Source of the DNA: Amycolatopsis sp. MtRt-6
Lineage (GTDB): Bacteria; Actinomycetota; Actinomycetes; Mycobacteriales; Pseudonocardiaceae
NCBI RefSeq assembly: GCF_017308975.1
Contig: NZ_JADWPD010000016.1
Location: forward strand, 110,677-174,676
DNA: 64,000 bases
Direction of reading: 5' to 3'
Below are positions 1-8,271 of the stretch, one piece after another. Below the pieces are notes generated by a model. It had not been told where the DNA came from, searched no databases, and saw only the letters and a program-made list of their open reading frames with translations. Made by a program: the position numbers and the translations under genes. Positions within the stretch are counted from its first letter, which is position 1. Each line of letters begins with the position of its first letter.

Positions 1-50
1 GAGACGAGGGAAGCGGTGGAGGCGGTAGCGGCGCTCCAGTAAAAGGAGCG

Positions 51-190
51 GGGTGGTCATCCCGTCGCCTGAGGCCGTGAAATCACTTTGAGCCGGGCCC
101 GCAACACACAGATCAACGTGAGGGGACGACGCAGGCTTGCGGGCCCGGCTCAAAGTGATAGGCCTCGTTCAGGCGACGGGATGACCACCC
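51..190. repeat. long interrupted inverted repeat (45 paired bp)
   Basis: The outer arms 51-72 and 169-190 are perfect 22-bp complements. The inner arms 82-104 and 137-159 are perfect 23-bp complements. They are separated by a symmetrical 9-nt/9-nt unpaired bulge, and the loop is 32 nt (105-136). As RNA this would be a very stable two-segment hairpin. It could be a small palindromic mobile element, a structured RNA or a terminator. No target-site duplication was recognised. Confidence 0.75.
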
Positions 191-312
191 AGCGGCCCAC
201 CTCAGGAACGTGAGGGGACAGCGGGACGGGTGGTCATCCCGGAGCCTGCCCGTCCGGCGAGGACAATCTTTTTTGCCGCGGCAGGCTTCTGCCGCGGCTG
301 GGCTGCGGGTCC

Positions 313-436
313 GACCTCCCCCGCCCCTCCGTTCGGATTGTCAGTCGCCGCCCGGGTTTGTCAAGGCGGGAAAGCGTGCCTTGACAAACCCGGTCGTCGA
401 CTGAAGAGAAGGCTGGGATGAGGGGCGGGGGAGGTC
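313..436. repeat. nested inverted repeat
   Basis: Outer arms GACCTCCCCCGCCCCT (313-328) and its exact complement (421-436) enclose a second perfect 16-bp pair, CCGGGTTTGTCAAGGC (352-367) and its complement (378-393), with a 10-nt loop. CAGTCG (342-347) and CGACTG (398-403) add a short pairing between them. The nested design resembles the element at 51-190, but the sequence is unrelated. Confidence 0.7.
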
Positions 437-448
437 TGGTGACGTCGT

Positions 449-520
449 TGGCCGGCTTGCGTTGCCGGCCGCCGGTCCGCGTCGTCGCCTTGTGGCCGGC
501 TTGCGTTGCCGGTCGCCGGT
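449..520. repeat. 28-nt direct repeat, two copies
   Basis: The unit beginning TGGCCGGCTTGCGTTGCCGG occurs at 449-476 and 493-520 with one mismatch and a 16-nt gap. It ends just before the stop codon of the methyltransferase gene on the minus strand, so it lies in that gene's 3' flank. No function is apparent. Confidence 0.6.
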
Positions 521-526
521 TTTTCG

Positions 527-1636
527 CTACGCCCTGAGCCTCCAGAGGGACGTCACTTCCTTGGCCCTGGCCCGGTGCAGTGGATCATTCGGGTCGAGGG
601 CGCGCGGGTGTCGTGCCGGTGTCTCCGTCCGGTCCGCTACCCGCAGCCCCGCCGCTGCGATCCAGCCCAGTAACTCCTCGCGCCTGCGCAGCCCCAGGTG
701 CTCCGCGAGGTCCGACAGCACCAGCCATGCCTCACCATCCGGCGTCAGGTGTCGCCGCGCCCGGTCCAGGAACCCTCTCACCATGCGGCTGCCCGGGTCG
801 TAGACCGCGTGGTCCAGCGGCCCCCGTGGCCGGCCCGGCAACCACGGGGGGTTCGCCACCACCAAGGGGGCCCGGCCGCGGGGGAACAGGTCCGCCTCCA
901 CCACCTGGACGCGGTCGGCGAAACCCAGCCTGGCCAGGTTCGAGGCCGCGCACGTGATCGCCCGGGGTGAGGTGTCCGTTGCCACCACACGCCGGACCCC
1001 GCGGTGGGCCAGGACTGCCGCGAGCACGCCTGTTCCGGTGCCGATGTCGAACGCCAGCTCCGTGCTCGGCAACGGTGCCTCTGCCACCAGATCGACATAC
1101 TCCTGACGCACCGGGGCGAAAACTCCGTAGTGCGGGTGGATCCGGGCACCGAGTGCCGGGACCGCGATACCTCTGCGGCGCCACTCCGCCGCCCCGATGA
1201 CTCCGAGCAGCTCACGCAACGGCACCGCCGCCGGTTCGCGCAGTGGGCCGTAAACCTGAAGACACGCCGCCGACACGTCCGGTGCCCGGCGCAGGGGGAT
1301 CACGTGGCCGGGATCGAGGGGTACGTACAGCAGGGACAGCAGCCGCGCGCGGTGGGCGCGGTTCGCGCGGTAACTCGGGTAATCGTCCGGTGGGGGTTGG
1401 GGGATGCGCCTGCTCACGGCCGCGAGCAGGCGTCGCGCAGCCGGGTAGTCGCCGTGCCAGAGCAGGGCTGCTCCGCCTTGCATCGTGCGCAGGGCCGCGG
1501 CCGCGGACAGGCCGTCGGTGGCGGCCACCGCGTGTCGCGTGGGTGGGGAAAAGAGCCGGCGAGGGGGCTCGCCGGGCAGGACTAATTGAGCCACGGGAAA
1601 GGGGTTTCCGTTCTTGCTGCGGGCACGGCGAAGCAC
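527..1636 (-). CDS. SAM-dependent methyltransferase, NPPW type
   Basis: A 369-residue cytosolic class I methyltransferase. The central part carries the SAM-binding loop (FDIGTGTG near residue 195), an acidic strand end (VVATDTS) and motif IV NPPWLP, the signature of enzymes that methylate amide or exocyclic amino nitrogens, such as HemK/PrmC and N6-adenine enzymes. The N-terminal 170 residues are a separate helical region rich in Arg and Pro that may bind substrate. The substrate cannot be read from sequence; a glutamine or nucleic-acid base is the family expectation. The start is a GTG without a clear ribosome-binding site, so it could lie further in. The gene stands alone. Confidence 0.72.
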   Translation of the reverse strand: MLRRARSKNGNPFPVAQLVLPGEPPRRLFSPPTRHAVAATDGLSAAAALRTMQGGAALLWHGDYPAARRLLAAVSRRIPQPPPDDYPSYRANRAHRARLLSLLYVPLDPGHVIPLRRAPDVSAACLQVYGPLREPAAVPLRELLGVIGAAEWRRRGIAVPALGARIHPHYGVFAPVRQEYVDLVAEAPLPSTELAFDIGTGTGVLAAVLAHRGVRRVVATDTSPRAITCAASNLARLGFADRVQVVEADLFPRGRAPLVVANPPWLPGRPRGPLDHAVYDPGSRMVRGFLDRARRHLTPDGEAWLVLSDLAEHLGLRRREELLGWIAAAGLRVADRTETPARHPRALDPNDPLHRARAKEVTSLWRLRA

Positions 1637-1772
1637 CCGCGAGAGTGCGGGGTGTGCGGAGTTCCGGAGCGGGAACTAGCTCAGGACGGCAGCATGAACG
1701 GGATGCGTCACCCTTCGACTCTAGCTGGGGACCCGGGGCCATGGCGTACAAAGGACGAAGAGGTGATGCCTG

Positions 1773-2891
1773 ATGGTGTTGCGGCACGGGAAGCGGCGCC
1801 GGTGGGCGGTCGTCGCCGCCGTGGCCGCGGTGCTCGTCTCCGCGCCGTCGGTCGTCTCCGCGCTCGCGCCGGCCGGGGCGGCCGTCGATCCGGAGAAGCT
1901 GCGCGCCCTTGTGCTCGACTCCGCCGGAAAGCCGTACCAGGGTTACGCCGAAAGCGCCGGGTCGCTCGCCCTGCCGGAGCTGCCCAACCTCGCCGCCGTC
2001 ACCGCGCTCTTCTCGATGCGGACGCCCATGCGAGCCTGGTACGCCGGGCCCGACCGGTACCGCGTCGACGTTCTCGGCACCGCCGGTGAGCACGACGTCT
2101 ACCGGCTGCCCGACGGTGAATACACCTGGGACTACGGCGACAACACGCTGACCTCGCTGATCGGCGAGCCCGGGCTGCGGCTGCCGCGGGCCGGGGACCT
2201 GCTGCCGCCTGAGCTCGCGCGGCGGATCCTGCGCGCTGCGCAGGGCGATCCGGTGCGCGCGCTGCCCGGGCGGAACGTCGCCGGGGTCGCCGCGTCCGGC
2301 CTGCGGCTGGTCCCCGCCGATCCGGACACCACCGTGGGGCGCGTCGACGTCTGGGCGGACGCCGGCACCGGTGTCGCCGTGCGGGTCGAGGTCACCGCGC
2401 GCGGGCAGGAGGCGCCGATCCTGGTGACCGAGTTCCGGCAGCTCGAGCAGACGATGCCGGTCGTCGAGGCGCCGCGGCCGGTGCTCGGGTCCGGGTTCAC
2501 CGTGGCGAGCGCCCCGGACGTCACCGACACGCTCGGCGCGTTCAGCCAGGTCACGCTGCCTTCGCAGCTCGCCGGGCGGCCGGTGGTGTCGTCGAACTTC
2601 GGGGGCGTGCAGGGTGCCGCGCTCTACGGGCGCGGGCTGGCCGCCTTCGCCGTCATCGCCGTGCCGCGGACCGTGGCCAACGCCGCGGGCGACGCCGCCG
2701 GGAAGGCCGGTGCGGTGCAGGTCAAGCTGGCCGCGGGCACCGTCGTGCAGCTGTCGATCACCCCGCTGTCCCTGGCCATCGTGCGGTCGTCGGTCTCCCG
2801 GCGCTCCTACCTGCTGGCCGGCACCGTGACGCCGGACGTGCTGAAGTCCGTGGCCGACGAGCTGTCCCGGCTGCGCCGGAGCGGCTCGTGA
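1773..2891 (+). CDS. secreted LolA/RseB-like protein
   Basis: A 372-residue exported protein with a basic N-terminus, a hydrophobic segment at about residues 10-37 and an Ala-rich cleavage region (APAGAAVDPEK). The body resembles the LolA/RseB fold used in envelope-stress sensing and lipoprotein handling: alternating strands with WYAGPDRYRVD and GVAVRVEVTARG. A GAGGTG ribosome-binding site sits 8 nt upstream of the ATG. A ten-codon ORF starting at 1741 ends at 1773 and shares its last base with this start, so translational coupling is possible. The gene overlaps the following ABC ATPase gene by 4 nt, so the three genes to 4638 form one operon and this protein probably works with that exporter. 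The role is inferred from fold and context. Confidence 0.65.
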   Translation: MVLRHGKRRRWAVVAAVAAVLVSAPSVVSALAPAGAAVDPEKLRALVLDSAGKPYQGYAESAGSLALPELPNLAAVTALFSMRTPMRAWYAGPDRYRVDVLGTAGEHDVYRLPDGEYTWDYGDNTLTSLIGEPGLRLPRAGDLLPPELARRILRAAQGDPVRALPGRNVAGVAASGLRLVPADPDTTVGRVDVWADAGTGVAVRVEVTARGQEAPILVTEFRQLEQTMPVVEAPRPVLGSGFTVASAPDVTDTLGAFSQVTLPSQLAGRPVVSSNFGGVQGAALYGRGLAAFAVIAVPRTVANAAGDAAGKAGAVQVKLAAGTVVQLSITPLSLAIVRSSVSRRSYLLAGTVTPDVLKSVADELSRLRRSGS

Positions 2892-3799
2892 TCGTCACGC
2901 GCGCGCTGACCAAGCGCTACGGCCGAACGGTCGCTGTCGACGCGGTCGACCTCGAAGTCCGCGAAGGCGACCGCTACGGCTTCCTCGGCCCCAACGGCTC
3001 GGGCAAGACCACGCTCGTCCGGATGCTGCTCGGCCTGGTCTACGCGACCGCCGGGGAGATCGAGGTGCTCGGGAAACCGGTGCCGAAGCGGGTCGCCGAG
3101 GTGCTGCCGGACGTCGGCGCGCTCGTCGAGGGCCCGGCCGCCTACCCGCACCTGTCCGGGCGCCGGAACCTGGCGCTGCTCGACGCCGCCGGTCGCGGTG
3201 GGGGCCGGCGCACCCGTCGCCGCCGCATCGACGAAGCCCTCGAACAGGTCGGGCTGGGCGGGGTCGACCAGCGGCCGGTGAAGGCGTACTCGCTCGGCAT
3301 GCGGCAACGGCTCGGGCTGGCCGGCGCGCTGCTGCGGAAGCCGCGGCTGCTGGTCCTCGACGAGCCGACCAACGGGCTCGACCCGCAGGGCATCAAGGAG
3401 ATTCGCGAGCTGCTGGTCGAGCTGAACGCGGGCGGCACCACGGTGTTCCTGTCGAGCCACCTGCTGGCCGAGGTGGAGCAGCTGTGCACGCGCGTCGGCG
3501 TCGTCGACCGCGGCCGGCTCGTGCTGGAGGACGACCTGGCGACGCTGCGGGCGGCCACCGGCCGGATCCTGGTCGGCACGCCGGATGCCGCCGAGGCGGC
3601 CGCGGTCCTCGACGGCCAGCTCGAAGCCCGCGACGGCGACCGGCTGGTCATCCGGCACGCCGATCCGGCGGCGCTGAACGCGCTGCTCGTCGAAGCGGGG
3701 GTGCGCGTGACGTCGATCCACGCCGAGCAGCGGACGCTGGAACAGGTCGTCCTCGCACTGACGGGCCCGGGTTCGGACCGGTTCGGAGCGGCGCGGTGA
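2888..3799 (+). CDS. ABC exporter ATP-binding protein
   Basis: A 303-residue ATPase of the DrrA/CcmA-like exporter class. Walker A is GPNGSGKTT (about residues 35-43), the signature is YSLGMRQRLGLA, Walker B is LLVLDEPTNGLDPQG and the switch histidine is in SSHLLAE. A C-terminal extension of about 90 residues follows the nucleotide-binding domain, as is usual in this class. The GTG start overlaps the stop of the LolA-like gene and the stop overlaps the permease start, both by 4 nt. The substrate is unknown; drug, lipid or peptide export are all possible. Confidence 0.88.
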   Translation: MIVTRALTKRYGRTVAVDAVDLEVREGDRYGFLGPNGSGKTTLVRMLLGLVYATAGEIEVLGKPVPKRVAEVLPDVGALVEGPAAYPHLSGRRNLALLDAAGRGGGRRTRRRRIDEALEQVGLGGVDQRPVKAYSLGMRQRLGLAGALLRKPRLLVLDEPTNGLDPQGIKEIRELLVELNAGGTTVFLSSHLLAEVEQLCTRVGVVDRGRLVLEDDLATLRAATGRILVGTPDAAEAAAVLDGQLEARDGDRLVIRHADPAALNALLVEAGVRVTSIHAEQRTLEQVVLALTGPGSDRFGAAR

Positions 3800-4638
3800 T
3801 CGGCGTCGAGCTGCGGAAGCTCGTGCTGCGGCCGCGGGTGTGGTTCAGCGTGCTGCTGCTGTGCCTGCTGCCGGCGATCGTCGGCGTCTTCCTGGCGACG
3901 GCGGACTTCGCGCCGCCGCCGGGGCAGGGCGGGGCGTTCCTCTCGGCGGTGGTGAACGACGGCGCGTTGTACCCGGCGGCCGCGCTGGCGCTGGTGCTGC
4001 CGCTGTTCCTGCCGATCGCGGTCGCCGTCACCGCGGGCGACGCGATCGCGGGCGAGGCGGCCACCGGCACCCTGCGCTACCTGCTGGTGCGGCCGGTCGG
4101 CCGGACCCGGCTGCTGGGCGCCAAGATGGTCGCGCTCGCGGTGTACGTCACCGCGGCGATCGTCATCGTCGTGCTGACGTCGCTGGTGCTCGGCGTGATC
4201 CTGTTCGGCACCGGCGGCAACCCGGGCGTCGCCGGACCGGGCGGGCAGCCGACCGGCGTGACGTCGTTGTCGGGGCAGTCGCTCAGCTCGTCGGCGCTGG
4301 GCCTGCGGCTGCTGGGCGCGGTGTCCTACATCGTCGTGTCGATGCTCGGGTTCGCGGCGATCACCGTGTTCCTCTCGACGGTCTCCGACTCGGCGCTGGG
4401 GGCCGCGCTGGGCGGGCTGGCCGTGCTCATCACGAGCTCGGTGCTGGAGACGCTGGACGCGGCCGCGTCGGTGAAGCCCTACCTGCCGACGCACTACTGG
4501 CTGTCCTGGATCGACTTCTTCCGCGATCCGGTGCTGTGGCGCAACATCGACCACGGGCTGCTGCTGCAGGCCGGCTACATCGTGGTGTTCTTCGGGGCCG
4601 CGTGGGCGAACTTCGCGACGAAGGACGTCACGAGCTGA
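3796..4638 (+). CDS. ABC-2 type exporter permease
   Basis: A 280-residue membrane protein with about six hydrophobic segments. It has the ABC-2 pattern: a short cytosolic lead (MIGVELRKLVLRPR), a first helix, and a coupling region GDAIAGEAATGTLRYLLVRPVGR, which in this family touches the ATPase. The GTG at 3796 overlaps the stop of the ATPase gene, which fixes the start. The 3' end overlaps by 11 nt the convergent lipase gene on the other strand. Confidence 0.85.
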   Translation: MIGVELRKLVLRPRVWFSVLLLCLLPAIVGVFLATADFAPPPGQGGAFLSAVVNDGALYPAAALALVLPLFLPIAVAVTAGDAIAGEAATGTLRYLLVRPVGRTRLLGAKMVALAVYVTAAIVIVVLTSLVLGVILFGTGGNPGVAGPGGQPTGVTSLSGQSLSSSALGLRLLGAVSYIVVSMLGFAAITVFLSTVSDSALGAALGGLAVLITSSVLETLDAAASVKPYLPTHYWLSWIDFFRDPVLWRNIDHGLLLQAGYIVVFFGAAWANFATKDVTS

Positions 4639-5434
4639 GGCACTCGGTGGGGGCTTCGAGCGGGGTGGTGCCGAGGGCCTGCAGGACGATCTCGGTGACG
4701 GCGGGATCGGTGGGCAGGTCGCCGTGGCCCGCCGCGTTGCCGGGGCAGACCTCCTGCAGCGAGACGTTGACGGCGCCGTCGAGCCGGGCGGTGTCCGGCG
4801 GGGTCACGGTCTCGTCGTTTTCCGTCCAAAGCGACAGCCACGGCAGGCCCGGCGGGAGTGGCTGCTTGGCCAGCTCCTGCAGGAGGCTGCTGCCCGGCGC
4901 CAGCTGGACGCACGCGGCGGGACAGCCGCCCGGCACCAGCGCGCCGCCCGCCGTGGCCAGGCCGGTGCCGTGCATCGGCGCGCCGAGCGTCACCACCCGG
5001 CGGACCTGGTGTTCGCCGCCGTCCCGGCCGACCCACAGCCGGGCCACGACACCGCCGGCGGAGTACCCCACGACGTCGACCGAAGGCGCGCCCTGTTCGT
5101 AGGCCTTCTCGACGGCTTCGGCGAGGACGGCGGCCTGTTCGACGAGGTCGCCGGTCCCGTCGCCGGCCAGGGTGAGGACTTCGGCCTGGCGGCCGGTGGC
5201 CTGCCGGATCCGCTCGGCGAGCGTTTCGAGGGCACCCCGGCCGCCGCCGTAGCCGGGGACGAGCAGGACGGGACCGGGCTTGTCCTGGTCCGGCGTCCCG
5301 GCCTCGGGCGCGGCCTTGGCCCCGGAACCGGCGATGACGGCGACGACGACCACGGCCACCACGCCGACGGCGACACTGCTCAGCATCAGCCGCCGTCGCG
5401 GGCTGAGCCCGCCCCACCAAGCCGTGATCCGCAC
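4628..5434 (-). CDS. membrane-anchored or secreted lipase (class 2-like)
   Basis: A 268-residue alpha/beta hydrolase with an N-terminal hydrophobic helix at about residues 17-36, so it is exported and probably tethered. The oxyanion region is LVPGYGG, the nucleophile is Ser125 in GYSAGG, the likely acid is Asp207 in TENDETVTPP and the histidine is His237 in AGHGDL. This spacing matches triacylglycerol lipases of the EstA/class 2 group. The four cysteines near the C-terminal half suggest disulfides. Translation starts at GTG 5434, and a periodic palindrome array begins 19 nt upstream of it, a possible control region. Confidence 0.78.
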   Translation of the reverse strand: MRITAWWGGLSPRRRLMLSSVAVGVVAVVVVAVIAGSGAKAAPEAGTPDQDKPGPVLLVPGYGGGRGALETLAERIRQATGRQAEVLTLAGDGTGDLVEQAAVLAEAVEKAYEQGAPSVDVVGYSAGGVVARLWVGRDGGEHQVRRVVTLGAPMHGTGLATAGGALVPGGCPAACVQLAPGSSLLQELAKQPLPPGLPWLSLWTENDETVTPPDTARLDGAVNVSLQEVCPGNAAGHGDLPTDPAVTEIVLQALGTTPLEAPTECLSS

Positions 5435-5452
5435 AGGTCCATGATGACCCGG

Positions 5453-5573
5453 GCATCACCCGTGATCCAGCGGGCATCACGCGTGACCGGAGGGGCATCA
5501 CGCGTGATTCCACGGGCATCGCGGTGATGCCCCGCCAATCACGCGTGATGCCTCCTCAGTCACGCGTGATGCC
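5453..5573. repeat. six-copy palindrome array, 21-bp period
   Basis: The 12-bp palindrome ATCACGCGTGAT is repeated at 5455, 5476, 5497, 5518, 5538 and 5559. The spacing is 21, 21, 21, 20 and 21 nt. Copies 3 and 5 are perfect; copies 1, 2 and 6 have one change; copy 4 lacks one base. The flanks (gggc, atgcc) are partly conserved. It lies between the 3' end of the CHAT gene and the start of the lipase gene, both on the minus strand. The two-turn period places every site on the same DNA face, as in cooperative operators. It might instead be a recombination-made minisatellite or act in termination. Confidence 0.7.
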
Positions 5574-5586
5574 TCTTTGCGCACGG

Positions 5587-8175
5587 TTAGCCGGCGCCGT
5601 AGCAGACGTAACTCGCCGCTGCGGGGGAGTCCGGGAGGTCGGACTGGGCGTGGGCCAGGGCGGCGGCCGGGGTGAGGCCGGCCGCGAGGTGGCGGTGGTG
5701 GCGGAGCATCAGGGCGCGGCCGGCGTCGTCGGGGATCGGGAGGACCGTGGCGACCAGGCTCGTCGTGCCCAGCGCCAGCAGCGCCGAGGCCAGGCCCAGC
5801 AGTTCGTCGCCCGCGTGGATCGCCGACCGGCCCGAGTCGCAGCCCGACAGCACCACCTGACGCGGCGGGCGGGCCAGCCGCTCCAGGTCGTACACCGTCA
5901 GGGGACCGTCGGCGAGCCGGAGCGCCGAGAACAGCGGGTTGTCCGTGCGGAACACGCCGTGCGCCGCGAGGTGGCCGAGTGCCGCGCCGTCGAGGGCGGC
6001 GAGCACCGGCTCGACCCGCGCGGTGCGGCCGGTGAACCGCCGGGCACCCGGGTAGCGGCGGGCCAGCGCGGCGGCTTCCGCGGCGGCGTGCGGCAGCCCG
6101 GGACCGGCCACGACGACGTGGTCGCCACCGTCGGCGTGAGACGCGGTCGCCGCGCGGTGCCACAGCGCCGCCGACGGCGCCAGAGACACCGGACGTCCCC
6201 GGCAGCCCGGCAGCGCCGGCCACGGCAGTTCGTGCAGCCGCCCGGTCGGCACGATCACCAGCGGGCCGTCGCCCAGCGGGAGCGGGGCGAGCAGCAGGTC
6301 GTCGAGGCGGCGGGCGGTCCGCTCGGCGAGCCCGGCGAACGAACCCAGGCCGAACGCCGACCGCCGCAGCGCGAACCGCAGCTCGTCCAGGCGTTCCGCC
6401 GCCTCGGCCGCCGACCCCAGCTCGTGCCGCCGCAGCCGGCCGCCGGTGAGGACGAGCGCCGTCAGCCTGCCGTCCAGTTCGAGGTACTCCACGAGCGTGG
6501 CCGGGCCCAAAGCCGCGGCGAGTTCGGCGCGCGACGGAATGCGAGTGTCCGATGTGGACACAGTGGACACGGCGGACGCGTGCCGGGCGCGGTCGCGCAC
6601 CGCCTTTTCCAGCCGGGCCTGCCGACGCAGCAGCGCCCGCGCGTCGCCGGCGCCGGTGGCCAGGTCGACGGCGGTCTGGCGCAGCGCGGCGAGGTCGGCG
6701 GCCAGCTCCTCGTCGTCCGGCGGCCGGGCGGGCCGCAGCCGCAGCGCGCCGGCGTGCCGCTGTTCCGCCCAGCGCAGCACGGCCGCCGGGTGCCCCGCTT
6801 CGACGGCCAGCCGCAGGCCCAGCCCGGTCAGCTCGCTCGCGTGGCCCGACGCGTGCGCGCGCAGCTCGCTCGCGCCCAGCCCGGCCCGGAACCGGTCGAT
6901 CACCCGGACGCCGGCGCGCACGGCGGCGTCCGCGCCGCGGCGGTCGCCGTGGACCAGCCGCAGCACCGCCGTCGCGTGCCAGGCGCGGGCCCGCAGCTCG
7001 GCCGGCCCGTCGCGCCCCACCCGGCCGACGACCGTCAGCTCCGCCTCGGCGACCGACGGCCGGCCCAGCTCCAGCGCCAGCGACGCGACGATCAGGCGCG
7101 CGTCCAGGGCCGCGACCACCCAGCCCGCGTCGGTCAGCGCGGCCACCGTGCGCTGCCCGGACCGGAGCATCGCCGTCGTCCGGAGCCCGCTGTCGCGGCG
7201 GGCCCGCAGGGCCAGGTAACCGGCGAGCGCGGCCCAGCCCGGCCGGCGCTGCCGGGCCGCGGACCGCCGGGCGAGGGAGGCTTCGCGCAACGCCGTCGCG
7301 GGGTCGCCGTCGAGCAGCGCGACTTTCGCCAGCAGCAGCCGCGCCTGGACGAGGTCGACGGCGTTGCGCCGGCCTGCGTACGCCGCGACGGCGGCAGTAG
7401 CGGCTTCGCGCGCTTCGGCGATCAGCCGGACCGAGAGCAGCGTTTCGGCGCGTTCGATGGGCAGCAGCCCCGGGTCGGTGCCGGCCGCTTCGTAGCGCGA
7501 CGCGGCTTCGTCGTAGGCGGCGAGGGCGGCCGGGACGTCGCCGCGGACGGTGGCGGCGAGGCCGCGGTTCTGCCACACCATCGCCGTCCGTCCGATGTGG
7601 CCGGTCGCGGCGAACCCGCGCTCGGCCCGGCGCAGGTCATCCTCGGCGCCCCGCCAGTCGCCGAGGCGGGCCAGCACGATGCTGCGGTTGGTGCGGATGG
7701 TCGCCTCGACGAGGTCGTCCCCGCCGGCCGCGCGCAGCGTGTCGAGCGCGCCCGCGAACTCCGTGGCGGCGTCACCGAACCGGCTGATTTCGGTGAGCAC
7801 GACGGCCCGCTGCATGCGCAGCCGCGCGGCCGCCGTCCCGGTCAGCTCGGGCATCGCGCGGTCGAGCTCGCGCAGGGCTTCGGCCGTGCGCCCGGTCAGC
7901 GTCAGCACGTAGCCGAGCACACCGCGCGTCTGGGCGGCCCGCGCGCGCAGCCCGGCGCGGTCGGCCAGCCGGATGGCGGCGCGCAGCCGGGTTTCGGCGT
8001 CGGCGAGGCGGCCGGTGGAGACCCCGGCGAGGCCGAGCGCGTGCTCGGCGACCGCGGCGGCCTCGGCGTGGCCGTTCGCCTCCGCGAGCGCGGCCCCGGC
8101 CAGCGCCCGCGCCTTGGCGGGAGCGGTGAACGCGAGGTCCGCCGCGGCGACCGCCTTGGCCAGGGCGGTCGTCAC
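5587..8175 (-). CDS. TPR-CHAT caspase-like protease
   Basis: An 862-residue cytosolic protein. Roughly residues 1-560 are Ala- and Leu-rich helical hairpins of TPR type; the C-terminal 280 residues form a CHAT domain, the caspase-related fold. The expected catalytic pair is intact: His739 in LAAHG and Cys779 in VLSGCDSG, followed by GDELLGL and the conserved end of the fold. In the family such proteins cleave partner proteins after a signal is sensed through the repeats. The GTG start is divergent from the subtilase gene, with 96 bp between. I infer that it belongs with the neighbouring protease, beta-domain and sigma genes. No signal peptide is present. Confidence 0.85.
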   Translation of the reverse strand: MTTALAKAVAAADLAFTAPAKARALAGAALAEANGHAEAAAVAEHALGLAGVSTGRLADAETRLRAAIRLADRAGLRARAAQTRGVLGYVLTLTGRTAEALRELDRAMPELTGTAAARLRMQRAVVLTEISRFGDAATEFAGALDTLRAAGGDDLVEATIRTNRSIVLARLGDWRGAEDDLRRAERGFAATGHIGRTAMVWQNRGLAATVRGDVPAALAAYDEAASRYEAAGTDPGLLPIERAETLLSVRLIAEAREAATAAVAAYAGRRNAVDLVQARLLLAKVALLDGDPATALREASLARRSAARQRRPGWAALAGYLALRARRDSGLRTTAMLRSGQRTVAALTDAGWVVAALDARLIVASLALELGRPSVAEAELTVVGRVGRDGPAELRARAWHATAVLRLVHGDRRGADAAVRAGVRVIDRFRAGLGASELRAHASGHASELTGLGLRLAVEAGHPAAVLRWAEQRHAGALRLRPARPPDDEELAADLAALRQTAVDLATGAGDARALLRRQARLEKAVRDRARHASAVSTVSTSDTRIPSRAELAAALGPATLVEYLELDGRLTALVLTGGRLRRHELGSAAEAAERLDELRFALRRSAFGLGSFAGLAERTARRLDDLLLAPLPLGDGPLVIVPTGRLHELPWPALPGCRGRPVSLAPSAALWHRAATASHADGGDHVVVAGPGLPHAAAEAAALARRYPGARRFTGRTARVEPVLAALDGAALGHLAAHGVFRTDNPLFSALRLADGPLTVYDLERLARPPRQVVLSGCDSGRSAIHAGDELLGLASALLALGTTSLVATVLPIPDDAGRALMLRHHRHLAAGLTPAAALAHAQSDLPDSPAAASYVCYGAG

Positions 8176-8178
8176 CGC

Positions 8179-8207
8179 TTGTGCCCATTCCGGCTGGTGT
8201 GTATCAG
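8179..8207 (+). promoter_or_regulatory. possible subtilase promoter
   Basis: TTGTGC (8179-8184) and TATCAG (8202-8207) are separated by 17 nt, 64 nt before the subtilase start, in the short divergent gap to the CHAT gene. The match to the housekeeping consensus is moderate only. An ECF-type promoter was not recognised. Confidence 0.3.
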
Positions 8208-8271
8208 ATGGAGGGGTTCGGTGCTCGGGTTGCCGACCCGTTCACCCATGACCGGTCCCGGAGGGGGACAC

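Larger units (their letters stand above)
1..526. other. gene-free palindrome-rich region
   Basis: No open reading frame here looks like a real protein; the short ones are arginine-, proline- and serine-rich shadows of the repeats. The stretch holds a 140-bp interrupted palindrome, a 124-bp nested palindrome, a perfect 10-bp hairpin at 275-298 with a 4-nt loop, and a 28-nt direct repeat. A 13-nt direct repeat AACGTGAGGGGAC occurs at 115-127 and 207-219, and a third copy of the outer palindrome end, GGGTGGTCATCCCG, is at 228-241. The hairpin at 275-298 has its T-run on the upstream side, so it is not a usual terminator in either direction. Confidence 0.6.

Noticed and set aside
275..298. Perfect hairpin as rho-independent terminator
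   Set aside because: The run of T lies before the stem on the plus strand, and the minus strand has A after the stem, so neither transcript has a U-tract.
5453..5573. Palindrome array as a CRISPR array
   Set aside because: The unit is 21 bp in total with no unique spacers of 28-40 bp and no cas genes nearby.
5524..8271. Long upstream extension of the subtilase frame
   Set aside because: The stretch is antisense to the TPR-CHAT gene and low-complexity; the ATG at 8272 has a strong ribosome-binding site and the protein family begins there.
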